The translations under genes and the position numbers were made by a program. A stretch of DNA of 64,000 nt from BJHL01 sp040378885 (lineage in GTDB: Bacteria > Planctomycetota > Phycisphaerae > Phycisphaerales > UBA1924), in assembly GCA_046316615.1 (NCBI GenBank), contig JBKDAN010000016.1:62001-126000 (forward strand), written 5' to 3'. Below are positions 46,664-56,142 of the stretch, piece by piece; the stretch's first letter is position 1, and each line of letters begins with the position of its first letter. The notes beneath the pieces were generated by a model that searched no databases, was not told the origin of the DNA, and saw nothing but the letters and a program-made list of their open reading frames with translations.

Positions 46664-47583
46664 CATTTGCGACGGGTCGGCTCGATGCTGGGTGTGGGCA
46701 GCAACATGGGGCCTGTTTCGCCGAACAGCGCTCGCTCGTAGCTGCCTGTGTTGCGGCGCTCTGTCAGGGGGCCCTGCGGGTCGCCTCGCAGGAACTGGCG
46801 AATGAGCTGCTCACGCGTTGGGCGGCTCAGAGCTTCTTCCGCAGGCATCTTGCGCAAAGCATCAAACCACTCGCGTGTTTCAACCGCGATCATCTTGCCC
46901 TTGTCGAGCATGCACATGCGATCAGCGATGGTGAATGCGCTGTCCATCTCATGCGTGACGACGACACTGGTGACGCCAAGCTGCTTGGACAGATTGATGA
47001 TCAGTTGATCAATCTCCGCGCTCGTGACGGGGTCCAGACCCGCGCTGGGTTCGTCGTAAAACAGAATTTCAGGATCCAGCGCCAAAGCCCGCGCAAGGCC
47101 GGCCCGCTTCTTCATGCCGCCGCTGATTTCGGAGGGATAGCGGTTGGCGGCGTCGAGCAGACCCACCATCTCCAGCTTGATCTTGACTTGAATGTCGATG
47201 ATCTCGGCATCGAGATCGGTGTGTTCCTGCAGAATCAACGCGACGTTTTCTGCCAGCGTCATGCTGTTGAACAGTGCGCCGCTCTGAAAGAGGATGCCAA
47301 AGCGCTTGCGCGTGTCGTTGAGGCCTGCTTCGTCCAGGCTGCACATGTTGCGGCCGAACATCATGACTTGGCCTTCATCCGCAGGGAAGCTGCCGATGAT
47401 GGTGCGAAGCAGCGTGCTCTTGCCGCTGCCGCTGCCGCCCATGATGATCATGGTCTCGCCCGGCATGATGTCCAGGTTGATGCCGTCGAGCACGGCGCGC
47501 CCGTCGAAGCGTTTGACGACATTCCGCACGCTGATGGCGGGCTGGCGAGTGACGGCGGGAGTGGTAGTGGGCGCTGCGCTCAC
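46663..47583 (-). CDS. MlaF-like ABC ATPase
   Basis: 306 residues from a GTG that overlaps the previous stop (GTGA). Walker A GGSGSGKST is at 49-57, signature ISGGMKKRAGLARAL, Walker B ILFYDEPSAGLDPVT, H-loop VVVTHEMDSAF; the tail after about 250 is Pro/Arg-rich. The MKKR signature and DEMD-type H-loop match MlaF of the outer-membrane lipid transport system. No MlaE permease or MlaD partner is next to it; the preceding gene is a small membrane protein instead. Phospholipid or similar transport is inferred from family only. Confidence 0.9.
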   Translation of the reverse strand: MSAAPTTTPAVTRQPAISVRNVVKRFDGRAVLDGINLDIMPGETMIIMGGSGSGKSTLLRTIIGSFPADEGQVMMFGRNMCSLDEAGLNDTRKRFGILFQSGALFNSMTLAENVALILQEHTDLDAEIIDIQVKIKLEMVGLLDAANRYPSEISGGMKKRAGLARALALDPEILFYDEPSAGLDPVTSAEIDQLIINLSKQLGVTSVVVTHEMDSAFTIADRMCMLDKGKMIAVETREWFDALRKMPAEEALSRPTREQLIRQFLRGDPQGPLTERRNTGSYERALFGETGPMLLPTPSIEPTRRK

Positions 47584-48455
47584 GGCGATTGCGGCTCCTC
47601 GGTCGGTTCGGCGGGCGCTTCAGATGCCGGCGTGGGCGGAGCGTCGGGCGTGTCCGGCGTGGCTTCCGATGTGGGCTTGGGCGCAGGCGGGCGCGGCGGG
47701 AATGGGTTTGATGGATCAGTCGGATCAGCGGAGGCGTCGGTGCCCGGGAAGAGCAGGAAGCCCTTGCCCGACTTGGTGATGATCTTCGCGTTGATAAGCG
47801 GCACCTGCACGCCCGTGCCCGGACGATTGCGTCCGGTCTGGTCAGCCTGCACCGCGAGCAGCGCAATCCCCTTCTCAAACTCAACCGGAACAGGAATCAC
47901 ATCGTTCGAGCCGCGTTGGAACTGCTCCATCAGCGGACCGACTTCCATGTACGCCCGAATGAGCGGCACCATGCCATCGGGCACGCCTTTGAATGCTCCG
48001 AGCTCGCCATGCACAGCGTCGGCGAATGCGTTCACGTGCTCCTGTGTAAGGCGATCAGCGGCGGGCTTGGTGAACATGGTCTGAATCTTGGCCAAGTCCT
48101 TCTTCTCAGCATCCGCCATGATGCTGCCCATAGGAGCAAAGAAGGCGGTATTGGCTTGTGACATGGCCTGACGAACGCCGACGGCCAAACTGATCTGGAA
48201 GATCGTGACCATCAGTCCAATGACGATGGAGGCGATGGCGATGCCTCTGCCGCTGACGCGTCCGTCGCTCTGCGAGATGATCACGAGCGAAGCCACGCCG
48301 AGCAGTGCGCCCAGACCGGCCACTCCGGGGATGATGCAGGCCACGAGGCCGACGAGGGCGATCACGAGTGCGACGATCGCCATGACACTGACTTCGCGTT
48401 CGAGGATGATGTCATCGCGCTGCAAAGCCGTGTACGGATTGGACATCTGACTCAT
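47580..48455 (-). CDS. Membrane protein, DUF4190-like N-terminus
   Basis: 291 residues from ATG at 48455 (one of two nearby starts, neither with a clear ribosome binding site). Two transmembrane helices (about 26-50 and 55-80; VMAIVALVIALVGLVACIIPGV and GIAIASIVIGLMVTIFQISL) resemble DUF4190. A soluble domain follows at about 90-220, and the last 60 residues are Pro/Ala/Glu-rich. Translationally coupled to the MlaF-like gene. Could substitute for a permease, but two helices are fewer than MlaE has. Confidence 0.75.
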   Translation of the reverse strand: MSQMSNPYTALQRDDIILEREVSVMAIVALVIALVGLVACIIPGVAGLGALLGVASLVIISQSDGRVSGRGIAIASIVIGLMVTIFQISLAVGVRQAMSQANTAFFAPMGSIMADAEKKDLAKIQTMFTKPAADRLTQEHVNAFADAVHGELGAFKGVPDGMVPLIRAYMEVGPLMEQFQRGSNDVIPVPVEFEKGIALLAVQADQTGRNRPGTGVQVPLINAKIITKSGKGFLLFPGTDASADPTDPSNPFPPRPPAPKPTSEATPDTPDAPPTPASEAPAEPTEEPQSP

Positions 48456-48493
48456 GTACAAGCGTAGATCGCTTGTGGAGGGCGCGAGCGCGA

Positions 48494-49306
48494 TCAGAAG
48501 TTCCAGTCAAGCTCGACGACGGACATGCGTCCCGCACGATCCAGGAATCCGCGGAACATGTCGCGGTATCCCTTGCGCTTGGCTTCCCACTCGTTGGCTG
48601 GCAGCAGTGGGGCCGGCTCGCCCGCGACAGCGGTCTGGGCTTGTGCCGCGATCCACAGCGGGGCCTGACGCGCAATCAGACGCTCTTCAGCTTCAAGCGC
48701 GAACTGCACGGCTTCGACACGCAGCGCCGGGTCTTGACGCAGGCGGGTGCGGATGTCGGTGAATTGCGACTCGATGTCGCGCACGGCTTCTCCGGCGGAC
48801 GCGTCAGCGAAGCGTGCGGCGTCGATCAATCCGGTCAGCGAGCCCGCCATGTACCACTTGGCGGCTTCGTCGGTGCGGCCGGCGTCCTGGTGGGTCCGCG
48901 CCAGCATGAAGAGCGTCGGAAACGCGGCGGAGTCCTGGCGACCGGCCAGCCACGCGATCAGTTGGTCGCGCTCACTTGCCGAAAGGCTTGCGGATTCGCG
49001 CAGCGTGGCCTGCAGTGCCGCGGCATAGTCGCCCGCGCGTTCAAAGTCCGCCAGTTGCCGCACGATGATCGGCGCATCGGCAGCCGGTTCGGGCCGTGAC
49101 ACTGTCGGAGCGGTCACGCCCAGAGGTGTCGCCTGCGGATGTGCTTCGAATGGAATGACTTCGATGGGTGTCGCATCGGCGAGCTGCTGCTCGAGCTTCT
49201 TGCGTTCGCGGCCCACGGTGAACCAAGCAAGCAGAGCAAGCGCGACGATCACAGCTGCGGCATTGCCAGCAGCGATCAGCAGCACATTGAGCGGCGTTCG
49301 TTTCAC
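48494..49306 (-). CDS. Membrane-anchored protein with helical repeat domain
   Basis: 270 residues from a GTG at 49306, chosen because it yields a basic N-terminus and a single helix (MKRTPLNVLLIAAGNAAAVIVALALLAWF). An earlier GTG at 49378 would add 24 residues without hydrophobic character. The soluble part is Ala/Arg/Leu-rich and helical (AALQATLRESASLSASERDQLIAWL), reminiscent of TPR-type repeats. No family recognised. Same strand as the MlaF gene pair, 39 bases upstream of the DUF4190-like start. Confidence 0.7.
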   Translation of the reverse strand: MKRTPLNVLLIAAGNAAAVIVALALLAWFTVGRERKKLEQQLADATPIEVIPFEAHPQATPLGVTAPTVSRPEPAADAPIIVRQLADFERAGDYAAALQATLRESASLSASERDQLIAWLAGRQDSAAFPTLFMLARTHQDAGRTDEAAKWYMAGSLTGLIDAARFADASAGEAVRDIESQFTDIRTRLRQDPALRVEAVQFALEAEERLIARQAPLWIAAQAQTAVAGEPAPLLPANEWEAKRKGYRDMFRGFLDRAGRMSVVELDWNF

Positions 49307-49459
49307 GGGTCTTGAGCGTCCTTGCAGCAGGTGCGGTGATGACCGCGGTCCTGATTTGTTCGGCCACTCCTGCCGCACGATGAAGCGGCAGACGACAAAC
49401 CGTGCAACGCCCCGGGTTCGGTGGCGGATGTGTGGTCTATGCGGTGAGCTACGCAGCGT

Positions 49460-50656
49460 TTATCGGTCGGGGGCCTGCTTCTGGCCTTCATCCACCGATG
49501 ACGTTTCGTTGCCGACTTCTTCAACGCCTGCCGCGCGCAGCTTGCGACGCTCGTCGCGCACGTTGTTCATGGCGGAGATAGTCTGCTCAAGACGCCTCTT
49601 GATGTCGGCCCGTTCACGCAAGTTCAGATTGGGATCGCGCAGCTGGCTTTCAAGTTGCTTGATCTGGCGATCATACTGATTGATCTGCGTGGTCAAGTTG
49701 GTGATTGCATCGCGGAAGGGATTGGTCGCATCATCCGTGGAGAGTGAAAACTCCTCCTCAGGGCGAGTCACCAGTTCACGCTGGCTGCCGCCTGCGTCCA
49801 CGTTCAGCGGATTGACGCTGACTTGAATCGTCGCTTTCTCCAACTCCCGCCTTGCCCGCCCGGCCTCAAGACGCTCAAGCTGCACCGCGTTGGTGTAGCG
49901 CGTCGACGTGGCGGGGGTGGGAATCGTCATAGTGGTCTGGCTGCGAAGGCGATCCACACGCAGTCGCCACGCGCGACGGAGCGTGGGCTTGTCGAGCGAG
50001 CGGTTGCCTTGCAGCTTCCCAAAGTCACCCAGCGTCAAGCGATCAGTCCGCACTTCGCCCGCGCGAACGAACTCGACATCAACCGCTTCGCCCGGGTCAT
50101 AGCTCACAATGGCGATGCGTGCATCAAGATCGGTCACAACGGTCATGTCGTTGATCTTGCGCAGCGTGTCACCCGGCTGGAAGACACGCATGGAGTCAAA
50201 GCCCGCCACCGGACCGCCAATGACCACGCCTTCGGCACGCGAGCGGCTGCCCGCGAACGACACGCCCATGGCGGCACGAGGGCCACGGTCAAACAGCTTG
50301 AAGGCGATGTCCGACATCGCCTCGATCTGCTCAGGTGTGAGGTCGCGATCTTTCAGCTTGGCCTCGAGCTTGCGGAGATTGGGCAGCGTGATCGCCGCGA
50401 TCTCTTCTGAGATCTCGATCTGCCGGTTACGGTCAAACGCCATGCTCAGGCGCGTCTCAAGGTCGGCAAGCGGTGCAAGCATCAGGCGAGCAAGTTCCTC
50501 ACGCGCGTTCTCGCGGACTTTCCAGTCCTCTGCGTTCATCGCCTTGACATATCCGCCCAGTTTCGCATCGGAAATGCCGTCTTCCGCAAAAACGCAGCCC
50601 GTAGCGGCGGTCAGCACGCAGACGATGGACATCGTGCGCAGGAAGGTCAACGGCAT
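49460..50656 (-). CDS. Exported PDZ-like protein with C-terminal coiled coil
   Basis: 398 residues with signal peptide (cut probably near VFAE/DG). Helical N-terminal region (YVKAMNAEDWKVRENAREELARL) at about 30-110. PDZ-like domain at about 130-215 (GVSFAGSRSRAEGVVIGGPVAGFDSMRVFQPGDTLRKINDMTV). Basic stretch, then a charged coiled coil at about 318-380 (INQYDRQIKQLESQLRDPNLNLRERADIKRRLEQ). No protease active site, so it is an adaptor or scaffold rather than HtrA. Gene is divergent from the GH3-family gene. Confidence 0.83.
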   Translation of the reverse strand: MPLTFLRTMSIVCVLTAATGCVFAEDGISDAKLGGYVKAMNAEDWKVRENAREELARLMLAPLADLETRLSMAFDRNRQIEISEEIAAITLPNLRKLEAKLKDRDLTPEQIEAMSDIAFKLFDRGPRAAMGVSFAGSRSRAEGVVIGGPVAGFDSMRVFQPGDTLRKINDMTVVTDLDARIAIVSYDPGEAVDVEFVRAGEVRTDRLTLGDFGKLQGNRSLDKPTLRRAWRLRVDRLRSQTTMTIPTPATSTRYTNAVQLERLEAGRARRELEKATIQVSVNPLNVDAGGSQRELVTRPEEEFSLSTDDATNPFRDAITNLTTQINQYDRQIKQLESQLRDPNLNLRERADIKRRLEQTISAMNNVRDERRKLRAAGVEEVGNETSSVDEGQKQAPDR

Positions 50657-50755
50657 GCCTTCATTGTAACGCGGTCGAGCGGACGGCGTCTGGAGGATCG
50701 AACACTCCGGAAAGAGCCCCGAAAACTCGTTGCAAACAGGGCAATACTTGCGAGC

Positions 50756-52441
50756 ATGACCAACGCCGCCACTTCCATGCCCGCCGTGTCCGCCGGCCCG
50801 TCAGTCGCTCAATCTTCGCCGCCTTATCGCCCCACGAGTTTGGTGGGACTGGGGCTGCGCACATACATAGCGGGTCGGATTCGCCAGTTGAGCGATGTGG
50901 AACACTGGAAGGTCAACAGCGCTGGCATTCAGCTCGCGCAGCTCCGCAACCTGCTGCGCATGGCCAGCGGCACGGTCTTCGGCAAGCAGCATGACTTCGC
51001 GAAGCTGGCCCAATTGCCGCAGAACGAACTTCTGAGCGCATATCGCAAGGCCGTACCGATCGCCGACTGGTACGCCAGCAAAGACTTGATCGCGCGCATG
51101 CGCGAGGGCGGCGAACCTGACGTCTTGTGGCCCGGCAAAGTCATGGACTTTGCACAGACCAGCGGCACGACAGCGGGCGACAAGTTCATTCCCGTCAGCC
51201 GGCAGATGCTGCAGAGCAACTTTCGCGCAAGTCTGGATATCTTCGGACATGCTGTGCGGTTTGGCGTGTCGCTGCCTCAATTGATGGCGGGCAAGAGCGT
51301 CTTTCTCGGCGGCACCACCAAGCTCGATACCAACGAGCACGGCGTCCGCACCGGCGACCTGTCCGGCATCGTGACGCCGCTGATTCGCTGGCCTTTGACG
51401 CAGATCTATCTGCCAGGGCCGGAGATCGCGCTCATGAGTCACTGGCCCACCAAGATCGAAGCGATGGCCAAGCGGTGCCTCGCGGAAGATGTACGCATGG
51501 TGAGCGGCATGTGCAGTTGGGAACTCGTGCTGTTTGAGAAGGTGGTCGAGTTGGCGCGGGCCCAAGGTAGAAAGGTGAACACGCTGCGCGATGTGTGGCC
51601 CAACATGCAACTGCTGGTGCATGGCGGCGTGAAGTACTCGCCGTTTGACCAGCGCATGCGGCAAATGTGGAGCGGCAGCCCCGATGGTGAAGACTTCCCG
51701 TCGCGTGTGGAGCTCTACCCCGCGAGCGAAGGCTTCGTCGCGATTCAGGACACCAAGGGTGATCCGGGCTTGCGGCTGCTCACCGACGTCTACAACTTCT
51801 ACGAGTTCGTGCCCCTTGAGCAGATCAATGACCCCAATCCCCCGGCGTACGCGTGCTGGGAAGTGGAGAAGGGACAGAAGTACGTCGTGACCATGAGCAC
51901 ATGTGCGGGCATGTGGCGCTATGTGCTGGGTGATGTCGTGGTCTTCGACAACGTGCCCGACAAGCCCTTGTATCTGGGCGGTGGAGGCGGCGACGGGCCG
52001 TGCCGACTGCGCATCGTGGGGCGGCACAGGCACTTCATCAATGCGTTTGGTGAGAATCTCATCGTGGAGCACATCGAGAACGCCGTGGCCCATGCCGCGC
52101 GTGCCAGTGGTGTGCTCGTGGGTGAGTTCACCGCGGGCCCCGTGTATCCGGGCGAAGGTCGTCGAGCTGGATTGGAGCTTGTGGTCGAAGTGCAGCCCGG
52201 CGCCGACCTCGCGAAGTTCCGCACGGAGTTTGATGGTTCTCTCAAGGCCCAGAACGTGGACTACACCACCAAGCGGACTGACAGCCTTGGCATGCAGGAG
52301 CCGACAGTCACCCCTGTTCCGTTCGGCGCGTTCCACCGATGGATGGAAAGCCGCGGCAAGCTGGGCGGTCAGAACAAGTGCCCGCGTTGCGCCAATCACC
52401 GAGACTACGTCGATGGCGTGCGAAGCTTCGCCGGCACCTGA
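50756..52441 (+). CDS. GH3-family acyl-adenylate/amide synthetase
   Basis: 561 residues, full length for the GH3 (auxin-responsive) superfamily. The phosphate-binding motif is TSGTTAGDKF at 135-144. Family stretches FIPVSRQMLQSNF, GMCSWELVLFEKVV, the adenine-contact region (YPASEGFVAIQD) and GDVVVFDNVP are present. GH3 enzymes adenylate a carboxylic acid and couple it to an amino acid or other nucleophile. Bacterial members exist but their substrates are poorly known. No biosynthetic partners are adjacent; DinB-like and NRDE genes follow on the same strand. Confidence 0.92.
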   Translation: MTNAATSMPAVSAGPSVAQSSPPYRPTSLVGLGLRTYIAGRIRQLSDVEHWKVNSAGIQLAQLRNLLRMASGTVFGKQHDFAKLAQLPQNELLSAYRKAVPIADWYASKDLIARMREGGEPDVLWPGKVMDFAQTSGTTAGDKFIPVSRQMLQSNFRASLDIFGHAVRFGVSLPQLMAGKSVFLGGTTKLDTNEHGVRTGDLSGIVTPLIRWPLTQIYLPGPEIALMSHWPTKIEAMAKRCLAEDVRMVSGMCSWELVLFEKVVELARAQGRKVNTLRDVWPNMQLLVHGGVKYSPFDQRMRQMWSGSPDGEDFPSRVELYPASEGFVAIQDTKGDPGLRLLTDVYNFYEFVPLEQINDPNPPAYACWEVEKGQKYVVTMSTCAGMWRYVLGDVVVFDNVPDKPLYLGGGGGDGPCRLRIVGRHRHFINAFGENLIVEHIENAVAHAARASGVLVGEFTAGPVYPGEGRRAGLELVVEVQPGADLAKFRTEFDGSLKAQNVDYTTKRTDSLGMQEPTVTPVPFGAFHRWMESRGKLGGQNKCPRCANHRDYVDGVRSFAGT

Positions 52442-52595
52442 CGCGCGACACCTCGTACAGACGTGTGGCAACCAATCGCATTGGTTCGAGCTTGCGTGAG
52501 GAAGGCGTGCCCCGTAATTGTACAAACACGGGCTCGTTTCCTTCCTACGCCTTGCCGGATTGTGTCGCTTGTTTGCACTCTACCATTCCACGCCC

Positions 52596-53126
52596 ATGTA
52601 TACCGCCGATTGGCTCAATGTTCTTCACGCCGCGGACACCCTGCTCAACCAGTGTGAATCGCTGGTCGCCGATCTGTCTGATGTCGTGTACACCAGTGAA
52701 AGCACCGTCCTGCCCGGCGGCACCGTTGGCAAGCACCTGCGTCACCTGGTTGATCACTATCACGCGATCGTCTCGGCGAGCGGCAACACGCAGCCGATCG
52801 ATTACGACCATCGCCTGCGCGACGTGCCGATGGAGCTGGATCGCGCCCACGCTCTCCGCACGCTGGCGTCATTGCGTCGCGCCCTCGTTGATCTCAAGCC
52901 GCTGGGGCATGCGGCGCCGGTCACCGTTCGCGTCATGGTCACGGGAGATGGCACATGCGCCACGCTGGGCACCACGCTGGGACGTGAGTTGGCCTTTGCA
53001 ACCCATCACGGCGTGCACCACCAAGCCATGATGCGAGCCATCGTCGGCGAATTTGGTGTCGAGATTACCTCAGATTTTGGCAAGGCCCCGAGCACGATTC
53101 ATCACGAACTTTCCACGAAGCGCTGA
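52596..53126 (+). CDS. DinB-like superfamily protein
   Basis: 176 residues from ATG at 52596. Helical four-helix-bundle pattern with the metal-binding His distribution of the DinB family: GKHLRHLVDHYHA near residue 45 and HHGVHHQAMM near residue 140. DinB-like proteins are often thiol-dependent transferases (bacillithiol or mycothiol) but many have unknown substrate. Stop is immediately followed by the GTG start of the NRDE gene, so they are co-translated. Confidence 0.88.
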   Translation: MYTADWLNVLHAADTLLNQCESLVADLSDVVYTSESTVLPGGTVGKHLRHLVDHYHAIVSASGNTQPIDYDHRLRDVPMELDRAHALRTLASLRRALVDLKPLGHAAPVTVRVMVTGDGTCATLGTTLGRELAFATHHGVHHQAMMRAIVGEFGVEITSDFGKAPSTIHHELSTKR

Positions 53127-53879
53127 GTGTGCACCGTCTCCGTCATCTCGCAGTCTGGCGGCTATCGCGTGATGGTGAATCGCGACGAAGCTGACACCCG
53201 TCCCGCCGCGTCGCAGCCCGCGTGGCACACCTTGCTCACCGGCGGGGCTCACGCTGTTCGTGCCATGTGGCCCACCGACCCTGTTGGCGGCGGCACATGG
53301 ATTGGCGTCAACGAGCACGGATTGCTGCTCACGCTGCTCAACTACAACCTTGAAAGCGCGCCGGGCGTCCCCATCGTGGTGACGCGTACCGATCTGCGAT
53401 CGCGAGGTGAAATCATCCCGCAGTTGCTGTCGCACACATCAGGTGTGCAGGCGGTGCAGGCGCTGTCGCGTAGCGATCTGTCGTGCTATGGCCCTTTCCG
53501 CCTCGTGGCTGTCGCGCCTGTCAGTGGTTCAACCGATCCGATCGTGATTGAATCACGCTGGAACATGGACCAACTCCAGGTGCTCGAGCCCGTCGCGCCT
53601 CCAGCGTGCTTTGCCAGCAGTGGCCTGGGCGATTCGCTCGTCCGCGTGCGAGGCGATCTGTTTCGCAAGCTTCTCACGGAAGCGACCGATGCCCCTCACG
53701 CCACGCAGGATGCGTTTCATCGCCACCAGTGGCCACACGCGACTCATCTCAGTGTCATGATGAGTCGCAAAGGTGTGCGCACGGTGTCGGTCAGTACCGT
53801 CACTTGGCGCAACGGCGAGGTTGGCTTTCAGTACAGCCCAGTATCCGCGGAGTTCGCGGCTCAGCCGAATACCGCATGA
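53127..53879 (+). CDS. NRDE-domain (TANGO2-like) protein
   Basis: 250 residues from a GTG that directly follows the DinB stop. It begins with the invariant MCT and has NRDE at 18-21 (VMVNRDEADTRPA), followed by the second family region GGTWIGVNEHGLLLTLLNY. The Cys2 beside the start is the nucleophile expected of an Ntn-hydrolase-type fold. TANGO2 proteins have been linked to haem or lipid handling, but the bacterial function is unknown. Coupled to the DinB-like gene. Confidence 0.93.
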   Translation: MCTVSVISQSGGYRVMVNRDEADTRPAASQPAWHTLLTGGAHAVRAMWPTDPVGGGTWIGVNEHGLLLTLLNYNLESAPGVPIVVTRTDLRSRGEIIPQLLSHTSGVQAVQALSRSDLSCYGPFRLVAVAPVSGSTDPIVIESRWNMDQLQVLEPVAPPACFASSGLGDSLVRVRGDLFRKLLTEATDAPHATQDAFHRHQWPHATHLSVMMSRKGVRTVSVSTVTWRNGEVGFQYSPVSAEFAAQPNTA

Positions 53880-53966
53880 TGTTCCCGTCCCCCGACGACG
53901 CTCGGCCTCTAGAATCGCTCCGGAGGTGCGCTGTGTCGTTGGCGGCGCACGTGTGAGGAGAGAGGC

Positions 53967-56096
53967 ATGCGTTCATTCATTGCGTGGGTCGCACCCGTTG
54001 TGCTGGCAAGCACGCATGCTGCTGCGCAGTTCAGCGAAGTTGAGCCAAACGACGCGAAGACGACTGCCACGCTTGTCACGCTCGCGCCGGGCGAAGGCGT
54101 GTCGGGCGTCACAACCGGTCTGGCCGGCACGGGCGACACAAGTGTCGACTTCATCAGGGTGACGACAGCAGCCGCGCCGGGCGGTCTCTATCGATACCGG
54201 CTCGGGCTCACATCATCCAACACCGGTTCGTACAACCTCACGCTGCGTGGATCACCTCAGAGCAATGGTGCGCCCGCCACGGGCGACGCGCTCGTGCAAC
54301 TTGCTGATACGGGCACACAGTCAGCACGTTTTCTCCAGTGGTACGGCTTTGGCAGAACCGAGTTCATCACGGCTCGGATTGCAGGAGAGCCGCAGACCGT
54401 CGCGCCGTACACGCTTACATTGTCACGCGAGCCCGTCTCGCCAGTTGATATTGACGCACCGATCGCCGCCGGCCCCGTCACCATCACAACCCGCGGACGC
54501 ACGCTGGCCGACACGGAGTTCTGGGTGTACGACGCGAACTTCTTCGCGCTGACCACCTTTGGCAACGACGATGAAACCGCCAGCGGCGGCGGCGCCGGCA
54601 CCACACGCCAGAGCATCGCCACCCGCACGCTGACCGAAGGCGTCTACTACCTCGCCATCAGCGACCACAATCTGGCCAACAACTTCGGTTCACCCAGCGA
54701 TGATCGGTTCCGCATCGCGGCCGTGCTTGACAGCCCGGGCAGCATCGCACAAGGTGATGCAGACGCCGTTGCGGACTTGGACTTCGCGATTGCCAGCGCC
54801 GCGGGCACCGTTGAGGTGATAGCCGCCAAGCCCGGTCCCTTCGGCATTGCGTGGTATCGCATCACGGTTGGTCCGCAGAACAAGCCGCTCGCGCTGGCGG
54901 CCCCCGTAAGCGTCATCGAGGGGCAACCCGTCACGCTGCGTGCAACCGTCACGCCTGCTCAGGCTCCTATGAGCACACAGATCGCCGTCACGGCAGATGC
55001 AGCCGCGCTGGGTGCGGGCACGGTCGTACTGCGAGATGATGGCGTCGCGCCCGACACAACCGCGAACGACAACGTATTCGCGGTGACGGTCGTCGCGAAT
55101 ATGGCAGCGCTCGCAAACCCCGTCGCCCTGCCGTTGGCGGTGACAGATGCGCAAGGTCGATCATCGCTGGGCTCGCTGGTTGCTAATGTGACGCCTTCGC
55201 CAAGTGGCGCGTGCTGCGTGGCTGATGCCTGCCAGCAGTTGCGGCAGTATCCGTGCACCGTGGCTGGCGGTGTCTTTCAGGGAGCAGGCACGACCTGTGC
55301 GGCAACCGCGCAAACGGGCGGTGCGGCCGCGTTCGAAGTCCTTGACGGCGGCGTGTCGCTCACGCTTGCCACGATCGCCAACGGCAATCTTGATGATGGG
55401 CGCTGGACCGTTGCGTTGCCCTTCGCGTTCGTATTTGAAGGTGATGTGTTGACGCAGATGAGCGTGTGCACAAATGGCTTTTTGCAGTTCGGGGATGCAG
55501 CGGGCTACAGCGCCGAGTACGAGAACGCAACGATTCCAACGGCTGCCGCTCCGAACGCCATGATCGCCCCGCTCTGGGATGACTTGGAATTGCCGACCGG
55601 CGGTGAGGTGCGCGTGCAGACGCTGGGGATCGAGCCCAACCGGCGCACGATTGTGAGCTGGCAGAACGTGCGTCGCTTGGCATCACTGAGTGACAGCCTT
55701 GATTTCCAAGTGGCGCTGTTCGAGGGCAGCAATCGCATCGAAGTGCGATACGGCGAGTTGTCGCCCGGCCTCGTGGCTTTCGGCGCGACGGCTGGCATCG
55801 AATCTGCCACCGGCCTCGCCGGCATCTCGCTCGATCTTGCACAGATCGGCGCTGGCAACGTCGCGTTCGCATTTGCGCCGTCACTCGCGGCCTGCGCAAC
55901 AGCATGCGACGATATCGATTTCAACAACAACGCTGTCTTCCCGGAAGATCAGGACGTCATCGACTTCTTCAACGTGCTGTCCGGTCAGTCGTGCGAAACG
56001 TGCAACGACATTGACTTCAACAACAATGGCGTCTTCCCCGAAGATCAGGATGTCATCGACTTCTTCGCCGTGCTGTCGGGCGGCGACTGTCCATGA
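53967..56096 (+). CDS. Secreted beta-rich protein with two C-terminal modules
   Basis: 709 residues from ATG at 53967 with GAGGAGAGAGG upstream. Signal peptide MRSFIAWVAPVVLASTHAAA. The mature protein starts FSEVEPNDAKTTAT, the N-terminal core of PPC (bacterial pre-peptidase C-terminal) domains; PPC-like stretches recur to about residue 300. A beta-rich second half contains a Cys pair region GACCVADACQQL at about 413. The C-terminus has two Cys-bracketed modules, CDDIDFNNNAVFPEDQDVID and CNDIDFNNNGVFPEDQDVID, ending GGDCP. No catalytic domain seen; likely a surface-attached glycan or protein-binding protein. Confidence 0.9.
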   Translation: MRSFIAWVAPVVLASTHAAAQFSEVEPNDAKTTATLVTLAPGEGVSGVTTGLAGTGDTSVDFIRVTTAAAPGGLYRYRLGLTSSNTGSYNLTLRGSPQSNGAPATGDALVQLADTGTQSARFLQWYGFGRTEFITARIAGEPQTVAPYTLTLSREPVSPVDIDAPIAAGPVTITTRGRTLADTEFWVYDANFFALTTFGNDDETASGGGAGTTRQSIATRTLTEGVYYLAISDHNLANNFGSPSDDRFRIAAVLDSPGSIAQGDADAVADLDFAIASAAGTVEVIAAKPGPFGIAWYRITVGPQNKPLALAAPVSVIEGQPVTLRATVTPAQAPMSTQIAVTADAAALGAGTVVLRDDGVAPDTTANDNVFAVTVVANMAALANPVALPLAVTDAQGRSSLGSLVANVTPSPSGACCVADACQQLRQYPCTVAGGVFQGAGTTCAATAQTGGAAAFEVLDGGVSLTLATIANGNLDDGRWTVALPFAFVFEGDVLTQMSVCTNGFLQFGDAAGYSAEYENATIPTAAAPNAMIAPLWDDLELPTGGEVRVQTLGIEPNRRTIVSWQNVRRLASLSDSLDFQVALFEGSNRIEVRYGELSPGLVAFGATAGIESATGLAGISLDLAQIGAGNVAFAFAPSLAACATACDDIDFNNNAVFPEDQDVIDFFNVLSGQSCETCNDIDFNNNGVFPEDQDVIDFFAVLSGGDCP

Positions 56097-56142
56097 GAGC
56101 GTGAACCACCCGAGGCCGTCACGCGTGCTGCATCCATGAGAC

